Notes: generated from the letters alone by a model not told the origin. A stretch of 64,000 nt of DNA from UBA12481 sp942493265 (GCA_942493265.1 OW818688.1:3720001-3784000), one strand, 5' to 3'; numbered from the stretch's first letter, positions 16,882 through 26,638 are shown. Made by a program: numbers and translations.

Positions 16882-16889
16882 CAAAAGTA
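16882..16889 (-). promoter_or_regulatory. Minus-strand -7 element for the candidate small RNA
   Basis: CAAAAGTA on the + strand is TACTTTTG on the minus strand, matching TAnnTTTG. No clear -33 TTTG is found at 19-21 bp. Confidence 0.45.
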
Positions 16890-16991
16890 TTCCTTCGACT
16901 TGAGTTTATTCATTTGATTCTTTTTATCTTGGAAGAGTTATTCTGGGAGGGTAAAGAAGGTGGTCGGTTTTTTTTCAAAAATATTATTGTA

Positions 16992-19445
16992 ATGCAAACC
17001 AGCGATTGTATGCCAGCTTCTAGTGGCCAGATTATCGAAATCCTGCATGAAGTTGCCAAACAGCTCTTACCCTTAAACGACGAACAAGAAGTCTACAATA
17101 TCGTTGGTCGTGCAGTTTCAAAAATAATTCCTGGTGTATACTTTGCCATAACCAAGCTCCAGCCTGATGATATGAATTTTCGTCTTGCTGCAAGTTTTGG
17201 CTTTGATAATTACCTTAAGGCTATCAAGGCAATTGTTGGCAGGGATCCCTTTACCATGGACTTTCCTTTCTACGAATTACCTGCCGAACAAATTAGATCT
17301 TTTGAGAATCGGGAGATGATTCATTTCCCTGGAGGCATCTCAGAGTTAACGCATGGTCGGATTTCTAAAACCATTGGACGCTCTCTCGAAAGATTTCTCA
17401 GTATTGCCGATATTTGTGCATTTAGTTTTTGTATAGAGAACAAGTATTTAGGCAGCTTAACCCTGTTTATTCCAAAAACCTTGCATGATGCTGGTATTCT
17501 AAATCCCGAAACTGTATCGGCGATCGAAACAATCGCTAATCAAGCTTCTTTCGCTATTAAGAAATTGAGGGACCAATTGACTATATTACGGGAAGCAGAA
17601 TTGCTGCATTTAGCTAACCTGCAGATTCATACTCTTTTAGAAAACTCAAATACTGCCTTTCTCTTTGAAGATGCTTCTAGAAATATCTTAAAAGTTAACC
17701 AGGCTTTTTGCAAAATGTTCGGCATCCCCAATCCTAAAGCTTTGATAGGTTTGAATTGTAGAATTGCCGGGCAAAGATCAGCCGGATTATTTACCGACCC
17801 TGACAATTTTTTAAATGTTATTGAAAGCCTTATCCAAGAGGAAAAACCCTGCCTTTGTCAAGAGCTCGTTTTGTGTGATGGACGAATACTCGAGAGGGAT
17901 TTCTTACCTGTGAGAAATGATTCTCTAATCGGTTTTCTATGGCAATATAGAGATATTACTGACCGGAAGAGGGCAGAGTTAGATTTGTTAGCAAGCCAGG
18001 CTCAATTTAAAAGCCTTGTGAATCACCTAAATGACATTATATGGAAGTCTAATGCGGACGGATCGGCCTTGGTAGACCTGAACAACTCCTTTGAGAAATA
18101 CTATGGACTCCCTGTCAGTGCATTCAATGCAAAACCGACTCTTTGGTTTGATTTCGTCCATCCTGAAGATCGTGCACTCGTAGAAAAAAGCACCATTGAG
18201 CTATTTGCAAATGGCAATACACGGGTGGAGTACAGGATTATTCGTCCTGATGGTCGGATTACTTGGCTTGATGACCGAAAATCTATTATATATGATGATA
18301 AGGGTATAGCCATCCAGATGGGGGGCATCGCTTCTGATATAACTGAACGAAAACTTCTTGAAGAAAAACACCATATTCAGGAATTTGCTCTGGAAGCCTC
18401 GCCAATTGCGATGAGCCTGGCAGATAAAAAAGGGTTCATTTTTTATGCAAATGATGCTTATGTCAGGCTGTGGGGATACAAGAATAAGGATGACGTAATC
18501 GGTAAGCACATCTCGAACTTTTCAACAACGCCAGAGCAACTCAATCAAGTGGTCTCCACAATTGCTGATGGTCGAGCCTATGCCAAAGAAATCACTATTA
18601 CACGTTTGGACGGCAGCAAAGTTGATGCAATAATTTCAGCAATCCTGGTGCATGCTCCTGGCGGTAAACCATTGTGTCAAATGGCACTTTTCAATGATAT
18701 CACTCAGATCAAACAATTGCAGCGGGAGCTTCAGGACAAATCGGATAATTTGCAGGAACTAATGACCATTAAAGACAAGTTCTTTTCAATTGTCGCACAT
18801 GATCTAAAAGGACCTTTTAATGCGATTCTAGGATTCACGGATCATTTGTCAAGTGACTACCATGATTTGACTGATGATCAACGCATAGGTTATATTGACG
18901 TTCTTAAGGAAACATCAACAACCTTTTACAACCATCTGGAGGACTTGTTGGAATGGGCCAGAATACAGCGTGGTCAGTACCAGATTCAGATTAAGTCATT
19001 CGAATTATGGGATTTGATCATTAAAAGCTTAGCGCCATATTTGGCCAACGCTTTAGCAAAAGAACTCCAAGTTATTAACAGGGTTCCGAAGGATGTTTTT
19101 ATAAAAGGTGATTTTCAGTCTTTAAGAACGCTATTTGGCAACTTGATCAGCAATGCCATTAAATTTACCCCCAATAACGGAATTATTGAACTGGAATGTA
19201 TGGTTGGCAATAATTTTACGGAGGTCATTATCAGGGATAACGGTATTGGCATGAGTGAGGAAAAAATTAATTCATTATTCAGCCTCGATGAATCCCAATC
19301 AACCCGTGGAACTAATAATGAAAAGGGAACGGGCATGGGATTATTTTTGTGTAAGGAGTTAATAGAGAAAAATGCCGGTAAATTAAGAGTCGAAAGCCAG
19401 CCAGGAAAAGGATCAAGCTTTATTGTTTCACTCCCTTGCACATAA
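16992..19445 (+). CDS. PAS/GAF sensor histidine kinase
   Basis: From the ATG at 16992 the protein has 817 residues. An upstream TTG at 16914 would add 26 residues of unlikely sequence. It has no membrane helix, so it is probably cytoplasmic. The order is a GAF-like domain (about 10-190), three PAS domains (about 205-320, 330-445, 450-570), and then the kinase core. The H-box is FFSIVAHDLKGPFNAILGF with His603. The ATPase domain has the N-box LISNAIKFTPN, the G1 box IIRDNGIGM and GTGMGLFLCKELI. No receiver domain or adjacent response regulator is present, so the partner is elsewhere. The signal is unknown. Confidence 0.9.
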   Translation: MQTSDCMPASSGQIIEILHEVAKQLLPLNDEQEVYNIVGRAVSKIIPGVYFAITKLQPDDMNFRLAASFGFDNYLKAIKAIVGRDPFTMDFPFYELPAEQIRSFENREMIHFPGGISELTHGRISKTIGRSLERFLSIADICAFSFCIENKYLGSLTLFIPKTLHDAGILNPETVSAIETIANQASFAIKKLRDQLTILREAELLHLANLQIHTLLENSNTAFLFEDASRNILKVNQAFCKMFGIPNPKALIGLNCRIAGQRSAGLFTDPDNFLNVIESLIQEEKPCLCQELVLCDGRILERDFLPVRNDSLIGFLWQYRDITDRKRAELDLLASQAQFKSLVNHLNDIIWKSNADGSALVDLNNSFEKYYGLPVSAFNAKPTLWFDFVHPEDRALVEKSTIELFANGNTRVEYRIIRPDGRITWLDDRKSIIYDDKGIAIQMGGIASDITERKLLEEKHHIQEFALEASPIAMSLADKKGFIFYANDAYVRLWGYKNKDDVIGKHISNFSTTPEQLNQVVSTIADGRAYAKEITITRLDGSKVDAIISAILVHAPGGKPLCQMALFNDITQIKQLQRELQDKSDNLQELMTIKDKFFSIVAHDLKGPFNAILGFTDHLSSDYHDLTDDQRIGYIDVLKETSTTFYNHLEDLLEWARIQRGQYQIQIKSFELWDLIIKSLAPYLANALAKELQVINRVPKDVFIKGDFQSLRTLFGNLISNAIKFTPNNGIIELECMVGNNFTEVIIRDNGIGMSEEKINSLFSLDESQSTRGTNNEKGTGMGLFLCKELIEKNAGKLRVESQPGKGSSFIVSLPCT

Positions 19446-19540
19446 ACGCTGAAAAGTTTTATAATTGCCAGATAATCAAGTACACACATTTATATAATTG
19501 TCTTATAATTAATATTATGTTAAATTATATTGATAAAGAA

Positions 19541-19566
19541 GAAGGGACAGCCATTGGTGTCCCTTC
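19541..19566 (-). terminator. Terminator hairpin between convergent genes
   Basis: GAAGGGACA (19541-19549) pairs with TGTCCCTTC (19558-19566). The T-rich tract on the minus side (TTCTTTATC) is imperfect. It probably ends the TPR gene transcript and may also work for the kinase gene. Confidence 0.65.
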
Positions 19567-19580
19567 CCCGGTATATAAAA

Positions 19581-20774
19581 TTATTTTTTTGCGTCCATGA
19601 GCTTCTTGACTTCAACCAGCTTATCGTTCATTTTAAAACGATAATAAATCTGGCTCAAACCTAAAAGCAACTGAGGATCCTCTTTGTTGACCTCAAAACC
19701 CTGTTCGAAATATGGTAATGCCTGTTTGAAATATTCATCGGCAATTTCAACAGCAGCTTTAAACCCTTTGTCATCGCTTAAAGGAATTGCATTAGCTTTA
19801 TCCTGGGCTTCAACGCCCATGTTAAAGTACACTAACCCAACCCAGTAATAACCATCAAAGGATTTCGGTTCCAGAGTGATCATCTTTTTAAAAGCTTCTA
19901 CTGCTTTTACCTTATCGCCTCTTTTCTCCAGTGCGCTTCCATAAACTTCCCATAAACTGGCATTGGTAGAATCAATTTCCAATGCTTTTTCTATGTATCC
20001 GAAACCGGTCGACAGATCTTTTCGTGACAAATAGAAGTTAATCATCGAAATATAAAGGTTAGCAGCCTTATTGGGATATTTTGCAATACCCGACTCATAT
20101 GCTTTCAAAGCAGATGCGGAATCCCCTTTTGCAAGGTAAATCTCAGCCATATAATGGAATACTTCCGGACCACCATAATTCAGATCAATTGATTTGTTAT
20201 AATAATCAAGTGCCTTATTATAAAATTTATCGGCGGCAACTTTATCTGTTTCCTTTGCGGCAGCGGCTTCAGCAGCAAGTGCAGCATTGTAGAATGAACC
20301 GGTATCCAGCTGATTGATATAAGGTAACTTCCCTATTGCCATCACGGTTTCGAAAGATTCAACGGCTTGTGCAAATTTCTTCTGTTCAAACTCTGCAGAG
20401 CCTTTATTGAAATAATCCGCGGATGTACGGGTCATCTGGAAAAGCAATTCAGCTTCAAACCTTTGGTTTGCATCCAATTCCTTAGCTTTTGCAAATGACT
20501 GGTAAGCTTGTTTCAACGGATCCGGATCCAGATTTTTGAATTTCTCTTCTTTTGACTGGTAGATTTTATAATAAACCAATCCGCGATAGTACCATGTTTT
20601 GGCTTCAGCCATGGTTTTCGGATGAACAGAAGCTTCATCGATTGCCAACTTAGCTTTGTCCAGCTCATTGTACTCAGGCTTCATCAGGTTAAACGCGGTA
20701 ACCACCTTGTTGCTCTGTCCGAATGCTGCGCCCAGGCCAACAATGCATGCAAGAAGGAAAATAATTTTTTTCAT
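19581..20774 (-). CDS. Exported tetratricopeptide-repeat protein
   Basis: The protein has 397 residues and a signal peptide ending at AAFGQ (16-20). The mature part is nearly all helical TPR units, for example AESFETVMAIGK-type helices, FHYMAEIYLAKGDSASALKAY, and ALEKRGDKVKAVEAFKKM, with the A/G/P positions typical of the repeat. TPR arrays mediate protein contacts, and exported ones in Bacteroidota are often part of envelope or gliding/secretion assemblies. No more specific role is visible. The gene lies just downstream of gyrA on the same strand, with its own -7 element. Confidence 0.85.
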   Translation of the reverse strand: MKKIIFLLACIVGLGAAFGQSNKVVTAFNLMKPEYNELDKAKLAIDEASVHPKTMAEAKTWYYRGLVYYKIYQSKEEKFKNLDPDPLKQAYQSFAKAKELDANQRFEAELLFQMTRTSADYFNKGSAEFEQKKFAQAVESFETVMAIGKLPYINQLDTGSFYNAALAAEAAAAKETDKVAADKFYNKALDYYNKSIDLNYGGPEVFHYMAEIYLAKGDSASALKAYESGIAKYPNKAANLYISMINFYLSRKDLSTGFGYIEKALEIDSTNASLWEVYGSALEKRGDKVKAVEAFKKMITLEPKSFDGYYWVGLVYFNMGVEAQDKANAIPLSDDKGFKAAVEIADEYFKQALPYFEQGFEVNKEDPQLLLGLSQIYYRFKMNDKLVEVKKLMDAKK

Positions 20775-20800
20775 GTCAGAACAAATTTTCAGATTTTATT

Positions 20801-20808
20801 CAAATTTA
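20801..20808 (-). promoter_or_regulatory. Bacteroidota -7 element for the TPR gene
   Basis: CAAATTTA on the + strand reads TAAATTTG on the minus strand, 27 bp before the ATG. The -33 match is poor. Confidence 0.45.
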
Positions 20809-20874
20809 TTATAAAACAATCGCTCTTAATAGCACAATATCAATTTTAGTACCACAATTGCAAAGTTAGAATAC

Positions 20875-23406
20875 CTACTCTACCTCAGACGGGTCAATTA
20901 CCTTGTTTTCATCCGATTCCGTATCCAAATCCTCTTCAGCCACGGTATTTTCATTTTCGACGCTTCCATCGCTCTCAACTTTAGCAACGGAGGCAATCGT
21001 ATCGGTATCCTTAAGGTTAATGAGGCGGACTCCCTGGGTAGCACGGCCCATGATTCTCAGCTGTGATACTTCCATTCTTATCGTCAGACCTGAACGGTTT
21101 ATGATCATCAGATCATCCTCATCGGTAACGGCCAGTAATGCAATCAGGCTGCCGGTTTTTTCAGTAACGTTAATGGTTTTAACACCTTTTCCGCCACGGT
21201 TGGTGATCCGGTAATCCTGAATACTGGAACGTTTGCCGTATCCGTTTTCTGAAACCACCAGAATATCCTGTTCTTCCTTCTCAACACAAACCATTCCAAC
21301 CACTTCATCCTCAGGACCAGCCAGCGAAATTCCCCTTACGCCTGAAGCTGTTCTGCCAACGGGACGTACGGTACTTTCATGGAACCGGATGGCTTTACCT
21401 GATTTAATGGCCATCAATATTTCATGATTACCATTGGTCATGCGTGCTTCCAGCAGCTGATCTCCATCTTTAACGGTTATCGCGTTAACCCCGTTTTGGC
21501 GTGGCCTTGAATAGGCTTCCAGCAAAGTTTTCTTGATAACGCCCTTCTTGGTACAGAGAATGACGTAATTATTATTGATATACTCCTGATCAGTCAGGTC
21601 GCCAACTCTCAGGTAAGCTTTAACCTTATCTTCCTGTTCAATATTCAGAAGGTTCTGAATTGCACGGCCTTTGGAGGTTTTTGTTCCTTCGGGGATTTCA
21701 TAAACCTTCAACCAGAAGCAGCGGCCGGATTCGGTGAAGAATACAATAGTATTATGCATCGAGGCAATATACAGATGCACGATAAAATCTTCATCCCGGG
21801 TATTACTGCCCTTGGCGCCTACCCCACCCCTGGTTTGGGTTCTGAATTCAGTGAGCGGAGTACGTTTAATATATCCCATATGACTGATAGTCAGCACCAT
21901 ATCTTCATCAGCGTAAAAATCTTCCGGATTGAAATCTTCCGAAGCATACACGATTTCGGTACGACGTTCATCACCAAATTTGTCTCTTACCTCGAGAAGT
22001 TCCTTCTTGATAATTTCCATCTGAAGGGCTTCATTCTCAAGCACACTTTTCAAGTAGGTGATCAAGATCATCAGTTCGTCATATTCCTGACGGATCTTGT
22101 CCCTTTCCAATCCTGTCAATCTCTGCAGACGCAGTTCAAGAATAGCTTTAGACTGGAGTTCCGATAATCCGAAGCTTTCCATCAGGCCCAGTTTGGCCTC
22201 ATCAGGATTTTTGGAATTCCGGATCAGGGTAATAACCGCATCCAGATGGTCCAGGGCAATCAACAATCCTTCCAGGATATGGGCTTTCTTTTCAGCCTGA
22301 TCCAGGTCGTAACGCGTGCGGCGGATCACCACCTCATGCCGGTGGCTGATGAAGTTATCTATTATATCTCTCAGGTTCAGCATTCGCGGACGGCCGTGAA
22401 CCAGTGCGATATTATTCACCGAGAAGGAGGTCTGCAGGGCGGTATATTTGTAAAGGTTGTTCAATACAACATTTCCAAGTGCCTCTTTCTTAAGATCATA
22501 AACGATCCTCATCCCGTTACGGTCCGATTCATCATTCAGGTTGGAGATGCCTTCCAGCTTTTTATCGTTGATGAGTTCGGCTGTTTTCATGATCATCTCA
22601 GCCTTATTCACCATGTAGGGTATCTCGGTGATAATGATCCTTTCGCGTCCGTTGGGCAAGGTTTCGATCAAAGCTTTAGCCCTGACGACAATTCTTCCCC
22701 TTCCGGTTTCGAAAGCATCCTTAACTCCCTGATATCCATATATAATACCACCGGTTGGAAAATCCGGGGCCTTGATATACTTCATTAATCCCTCGATGGT
22801 AATTTCGGGGTCCTCGATAACGGCAATGATTGCATTAACCGATTCGGTGAGGTTATGGGGAGGCATGTTGGTAGCCATCCCGACAGCGATTCCGGAAGAT
22901 CCGTTGACCAGAAGGTTCGGGATCCGGGTGGGCATCACGGTAGGCTCCTCGAGGGTGTCATCGAAGTTCAGCTGAAAATCGACTGTGTTCTTTTCCAGGT
23001 CGCCCATGATTTCCTCAGCCACCTTATGGAGCCTGGCTTCAGTGTACCTCATGGCCGCCGGACTGTCGCCGTCGACCGACCCAAAGTTTCCCTGTCCTTC
23101 GATCAGGGGATAACGCATCGACCATTCCTGGGCCATGCGGACCATTGCCATATATACACTGCTGTCGCCGTGCGGATGGAATTTACCGAGAACTTCCCCG
23201 ACAATACGGGCTGATTTCTTGTAGGGGCGGTTGGCTCCAACGCCCAACTCGTTCATGCCGAAAAGTACCCTGCGATGAACCGGCTTTAAACCGTCGCGGA
23301 CATCTGGCAATGCCCGGGCAACTATAACCGACATCGAATAATCGATGTATGAAGACTTCATTTCCTCATCGATATTGATACGGACAATTCTTTCGCCTGT
23401 TAGCAT
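20875..23406 (-). CDS. gyrA: DNA gyrase subunit A
   Basis: The protein has 843 residues. GyrA cuts and rejoins DNA in the A2B2 gyrase that introduces negative supercoils. The N-terminal breakage-reunion domain has DGLKPVHRRVLFGM, HPHGDSSVY and AAMRYTEARL with the active Tyr121. The C-terminal half holds the six blades of the DNA-wrapping pinwheel, whose first blade carries the GyrA box (QTRGGVGAKG). A short acidic tail ends the protein. In the quinolone region, Ser82 (E. coli Ser83) is kept, while the position of E. coli Asp87 is Met86. No gyrB is nearby. Confidence 0.97.
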   Translation of the reverse strand: MLTGERIVRINIDEEMKSSYIDYSMSVIVARALPDVRDGLKPVHRRVLFGMNELGVGANRPYKKSARIVGEVLGKFHPHGDSSVYMAMVRMAQEWSMRYPLIEGQGNFGSVDGDSPAAMRYTEARLHKVAEEIMGDLEKNTVDFQLNFDDTLEEPTVMPTRIPNLLVNGSSGIAVGMATNMPPHNLTESVNAIIAVIEDPEITIEGLMKYIKAPDFPTGGIIYGYQGVKDAFETGRGRIVVRAKALIETLPNGRERIIITEIPYMVNKAEMIMKTAELINDKKLEGISNLNDESDRNGMRIVYDLKKEALGNVVLNNLYKYTALQTSFSVNNIALVHGRPRMLNLRDIIDNFISHRHEVVIRRTRYDLDQAEKKAHILEGLLIALDHLDAVITLIRNSKNPDEAKLGLMESFGLSELQSKAILELRLQRLTGLERDKIRQEYDELMILITYLKSVLENEALQMEIIKKELLEVRDKFGDERRTEIVYASEDFNPEDFYADEDMVLTISHMGYIKRTPLTEFRTQTRGGVGAKGSNTRDEDFIVHLYIASMHNTIVFFTESGRCFWLKVYEIPEGTKTSKGRAIQNLLNIEQEDKVKAYLRVGDLTDQEYINNNYVILCTKKGVIKKTLLEAYSRPRQNGVNAITVKDGDQLLEARMTNGNHEILMAIKSGKAIRFHESTVRPVGRTASGVRGISLAGPEDEVVGMVCVEKEEQDILVVSENGYGKRSSIQDYRITNRGGKGVKTINVTEKTGSLIALLAVTDEDDLMIINRSGLTIRMEVSQLRIMGRATQGVRLINLKDTDTIASVAKVESDGSVENENTVAEEDLDTESDENKVIDPSEVE

Positions 23407-23460
23407 AACTTACTTATAATAAACAATATACAGTATTCTTGTCAAATTATCAAAGAAGGA

Positions 23461-23468
23461 CAAAAATA
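23461..23468 (-). promoter_or_regulatory. Bacteroidota -7 element for gyrA
   Basis: CAAAAATA on the + strand is TATTTTTG on the minus strand, 55 bp before the gyrA start. No good -33 element is seen. Confidence 0.4.
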
Positions 23469-23644
23469 CCACTTTTTTCTTCACCGGAGCACACAATATC
23501 CATATATTTCGAACGCTATTGTTGTTGATAATTGGCGCACTATTTGTTTTCCAATACCTATAGAAATTAGTAGATTTAGTATTTAATGAAAAGGCCTGTA
23601 AATAAGTGATTAAGCAAAATATCAAAGCACTAGAGGAATTTGTG

Positions 23645-23664
23645 TTTGACAGAATGACAGTCAT
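23645..23664 (+). promoter_or_regulatory. Possible stress-type control site of clpC
   Basis: No TAnnTTTG element is seen before clpC. Instead TTGACA (23646-23651) is followed by the 11-bp palindrome ATGACAGTCAT (23654-23664), about 40 bp before the ATG, and by TAATAT. This could be a heat-shock-type promoter or an operator. The match is by eye only. Confidence 0.3.
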
Positions 23665-23701
23665 AATATGGCAGGTTAACAACCGATAAAGGAGTTTTTT
23701 T

Positions 23702-26203
23702 ATGGATTCAAATTTTCCGAAACAAATTCATGACGTATTGGTATTCAGCCAGGAAGAAGCAATCCGGTTGGGCAATGACCAGATTGGTCCGGAACATTTC
23801 TTTTTGGGGATACTTCGCGAAGGGGAAAGTGATGCCATCGACGTACTGGTTAACCTGGGAGCCGATCTTCCAAAGGCCAAACGATTGATTGAACAGCGCA
23901 TCCGGGTTGCGAATCCCGCCAAGGATTTAAATCAAAAGGAATTACCATTGCTGAAACCAGCAGAGCGGATATTAAAACTGGCCTATTTTGAGGCCCGCGA
24001 CATTCAGCCACAGAAGGTGAGCACCGTTCACCTGCTGCTGGCAATATTAAAGGATGATACCTGCATGGTTACTCAAATTCTAGAGGATATGAGTATTAAT
24101 TATAGTTCGGTTAAGCAACAGCTTTCGTCGGAGCTGCCCTCTGCAAAATCAGATTATCATGATGAAGATGATGAGTCGGAAGGTCCGGTTGATCCTGTCA
24201 AAGGTCAGCCCAGATCGGCAAAACCTGCATCCGACACGCCGGTACTCGACAATTTCGGTATTGACATTACCCGGGCGGCCGAAGAAGGTCGTCTCGACCC
24301 GATCGTTGGCCGTGAGAATGAAATTCAGCGAATTGCCCAGATCCTGAGCCGCCGGAAAAAGAATAACCCGGTACTGATCGGGGAACCGGGGGTTGGTAAA
24401 TCTGCAATTGCGGAAGGACTTGCCTTAAGAATTGTGGAACGCAAGGTTTCACGGGTACTCTTTGGCAAACGGGTGGTTGCCCTTGATATGGCCTCTATTG
24501 TGGCCGGTACAAAATACAGGGGGCAATTTGAGGAACGGATGAAAGCGATCCTGAATGAACTGGCCAAAACCAACAACGTGATCCTGTTCATTGATGAGAT
24601 TCATACCATTGTAGGCGCCGGCGGTGCCACGGGTTCGCTGGATGCTGCCAACATGCTGAAACCCGCTTTGGCAAGGGGCGATATACAGTGCATCGGAGCC
24701 ACCACACTGGATGAATACCGCCAGCATATCGAAAAGGACGGTGCACTCGAGCGCAGGTTCCAGAAAGTTCTGGTTGAGGCAACTTCACCTGAGGAAACCC
24801 TTCAGATCCTACATAATATAAAAAGCAGGTACGAGGACCATCATCATGTGACTTATACCGACAAGGCTCTTAAGGCCTGTGTATACCTCACTCAGCGCTA
24901 TATCAGCGACAGGCATCTGCCCGACAAGGCGATTGATGCCCTGGATGAAACCGGTTCGAGAGTTCATATTTCCAACATCTCGGTACCGGAGCGGATCATC
25001 AAGCTTGAAGGTGAAATTGAGGAAACCCGCAAGATAAAAATCGAAGCGGTTAAAAATCAGGATTTTGAGAAAGCTGCCAGGCACCGTGACCGTGAAAAGC
25101 AGTTGATTGTTGAACTCGAGCGGGAGAAGGATATCTGGGAAAAACAACTGATGGAGAATCGTCAGACCGTTGACGAGGGCAATGTTGAGGAAGTTGTTGC
25201 CATGATGACAGGTGTTCCCGTGCAGCGTATTGCGCAGGCGGAAGGCACGCGGCTGATGAATCTGCAGCAGGAATTGCAGACCAAGGTTATTGGCCAGGAT
25301 GAGGCCATCCATAAAATTGTGAAAGCAATTCAAAGAAACCGGGCCGGACTGAAAGATCCGAACAAGCCGATCGGGAGTTTTGTGTTCCTGGGTCCGACAG
25401 GCGTGGGAAAAACCCAGCTGGCAAAAGTTCTGGCCACTACCCTGTTCGATTCCACTGATGCCCTGATCCGTGTGGACATGAGTGAATATATGGAAAAATT
25501 TTCAGTATCCAGGCTTGTTGGAGCCCCTCCGGGATATGTTGGATATGAAGAAGGCGGACAGCTGACAGAAAAGGTAAGAAGGCGCCCATACTCGGTTGTA
25601 CTGCTCGATGAGATCGAAAAAGCGCATCCCGACATATTCAATATCCTCCTGCAGGTTCTGGATGACGGTCAACTGACTGACAGTTTGGGCAGACGGGTTG
25701 ATTTCAAGAACACAATTGTCATAATGACATCCAATATCGGAACCCGGCAGCTGAAAGATTTCGGTCAGAGTTTAGGCTTCAATATCCGTCCGCAGGAAGA
25801 AGGACAGGGAGATTATCAGAAAGATGTGATCCAGAAAGCCCTTAACAAGGCCTTTGCCCCGGAGTTTCTGAACCGGATCGATGATGTGGTTATTTTTAAC
25901 AACCTGTCGAAGGAACATCTGCATAAGATCATTGACATTGAATTGCAGGGCTTGTTTGATCGCATGAAACGATTGGGTTTACAGTTCAGGATTTCGCCTG
26001 CGGCCAAGGATTATCTGGCTGAGAAGGGCTATGACCAGAAGTTTGGAGCCCGTCCGTTGAAACGTTCAATACAGAAGTACCTGGAGGATCCGCTGGCCGA
26101 GAAGATCATTGATTCTCAAACCAAAGAAGGTGATCTTCTGACCATTGGCTATGATAAAAAGAAGGATGAGATCTCCATCAAGATTACCCATCCAACGGAA
26201 TAA
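23702..26203 (+). CDS. clpC: Clp protease ATP-binding subunit, ClpC type
   Basis: The protein has 833 residues. It is a hexameric AAA+ unfoldase that feeds proteins to ClpP and remodels aggregates. Residues 1-145 are the double Clp-N domain (FLGILREGESDAIDVL). The first AAA+ module has GEPGVGKSAIAEG and LFIDEIHTIVG. A short coiled-coil M domain with EKAARHRDREKQL follows, shorter than in ClpB, so the protein is ClpC-like. The second module has GPTGVGKTQLAK and VVLLDEIEKAH, then the C-terminal ClpB-D2-small domain. A Shine-Dalgarno-like AAAGGAG precedes the ATG, which is unusual in this window and suggests strong translation. The gene is divergent from gyrA. Confidence 0.95.
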   Translation: MDSNFPKQIHDVLVFSQEEAIRLGNDQIGPEHFFLGILREGESDAIDVLVNLGADLPKAKRLIEQRIRVANPAKDLNQKELPLLKPAERILKLAYFEARDIQPQKVSTVHLLLAILKDDTCMVTQILEDMSINYSSVKQQLSSELPSAKSDYHDEDDESEGPVDPVKGQPRSAKPASDTPVLDNFGIDITRAAEEGRLDPIVGRENEIQRIAQILSRRKKNNPVLIGEPGVGKSAIAEGLALRIVERKVSRVLFGKRVVALDMASIVAGTKYRGQFEERMKAILNELAKTNNVILFIDEIHTIVGAGGATGSLDAANMLKPALARGDIQCIGATTLDEYRQHIEKDGALERRFQKVLVEATSPEETLQILHNIKSRYEDHHHVTYTDKALKACVYLTQRYISDRHLPDKAIDALDETGSRVHISNISVPERIIKLEGEIEETRKIKIEAVKNQDFEKAARHRDREKQLIVELEREKDIWEKQLMENRQTVDEGNVEEVVAMMTGVPVQRIAQAEGTRLMNLQQELQTKVIGQDEAIHKIVKAIQRNRAGLKDPNKPIGSFVFLGPTGVGKTQLAKVLATTLFDSTDALIRVDMSEYMEKFSVSRLVGAPPGYVGYEEGGQLTEKVRRRPYSVVLLDEIEKAHPDIFNILLQVLDDGQLTDSLGRRVDFKNTIVIMTSNIGTRQLKDFGQSLGFNIRPQEEGQGDYQKDVIQKALNKAFAPEFLNRIDDVVIFNNLSKEHLHKIIDIELQGLFDRMKRLGLQFRISPAAKDYLAEKGYDQKFGARPLKRSIQKYLEDPLAEKIIDSQTKEGDLLTIGYDKKKDEISIKITHPTE

Positions 26204-26367
26204 TATGTTAATTTTTTGTTAAATGAGTAAAATTTCTCATAAAACAAGCAACATGGTATATGATTTGTACGTTTAATATACGACGATACTTGGGGACAAG
26301 ATCGTCTTCAGACAACCCCAATTGTCTGAGTTATTTTTCATAGGTTTAGTTTTAGGTTTAGGTTTCA

Positions 26368-26403
26368 GGAAGGCCCTCTCCCAAAGAGGGTCTTCCCATT
26401 TTA
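26368..26403 (+). terminator. Terminator hairpin after clpC
   Basis: GGAAG-G-CCCTC pairs with GAGGG-T-CTTCC around the loop TCCCAAA, followed by CATTTTAG. The T-run is short. It is preceded by repeated TTTAGG units (26341-26366). Confidence 0.6.
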
Positions 26404-26496
26404 GGGCGGTGGATAGAAGGCAGAAGGCAGAAATCAGGAAGAAGTTTTAAGGAATAAGGTAGAAGGAGGGAAAATGAAAGATTTCGGCAGAAATAT
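26404..26496. other. Purine-rich spacer with short direct repeats
   Basis: The + strand is rich in AGAAGG and GGCAGAA repeats, with AGAAGGCAGAAGGCAGAA near 26416-26433. No coding or structural feature is seen. Confidence 0.4.
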
Positions 26497-26528
26497 TTTG
26501 GAAGTTTGATTTGAAAACTCTATCTTTG
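26497..26528 (+). promoter_or_regulatory. Consensus Bacteroidota promoter of tRNA-Lys
   Basis: TTTG (26497-26500), exactly 20 bp, then TATCTTTG (26521-26528) is a full consensus match, placed 22 bp before the tRNA. Confidence 0.8.
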
Positions 26529-26550
26529 CCGCACGATTTTTGAAGGTATT

Positions 26551-26623
26551 GATTCAGTAGCTCAGCTGGTAGAGCACATCCCTTTTAAGGATGGGGTCCT
26601 GGGTTCGAGCCCCAGCTGGATCA
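26551..26623 (+). tRNA. tRNA-Lys (anticodon TTT)
   Basis: The acceptor stem GATTCAG (26551-26557) pairs with CTGGATC (26616-26622), with one T-G pair. The anticodon stem CATCC/GGATG encloses CTTTTAA, giving TTT. The T arm carries TTCGAGC. The discriminator is A26623 and CCA is not encoded. It reads Lys codons. Confidence 0.95.
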
Positions 26624-26638
26624 CAAAGCAAAAATCTA

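Noticed and set aside
22246..22788. 180-codon ORF on the + strand
   Set aside because: It is antisense to gyrA, whose protein motifs are intact.
23410..23682. 90-codon ORF on the minus strand between gyrA and clpC
   Set aside because: It covers the two divergent promoter regions, has a cysteine- and asparagine-rich low-quality translation, and matches no family.
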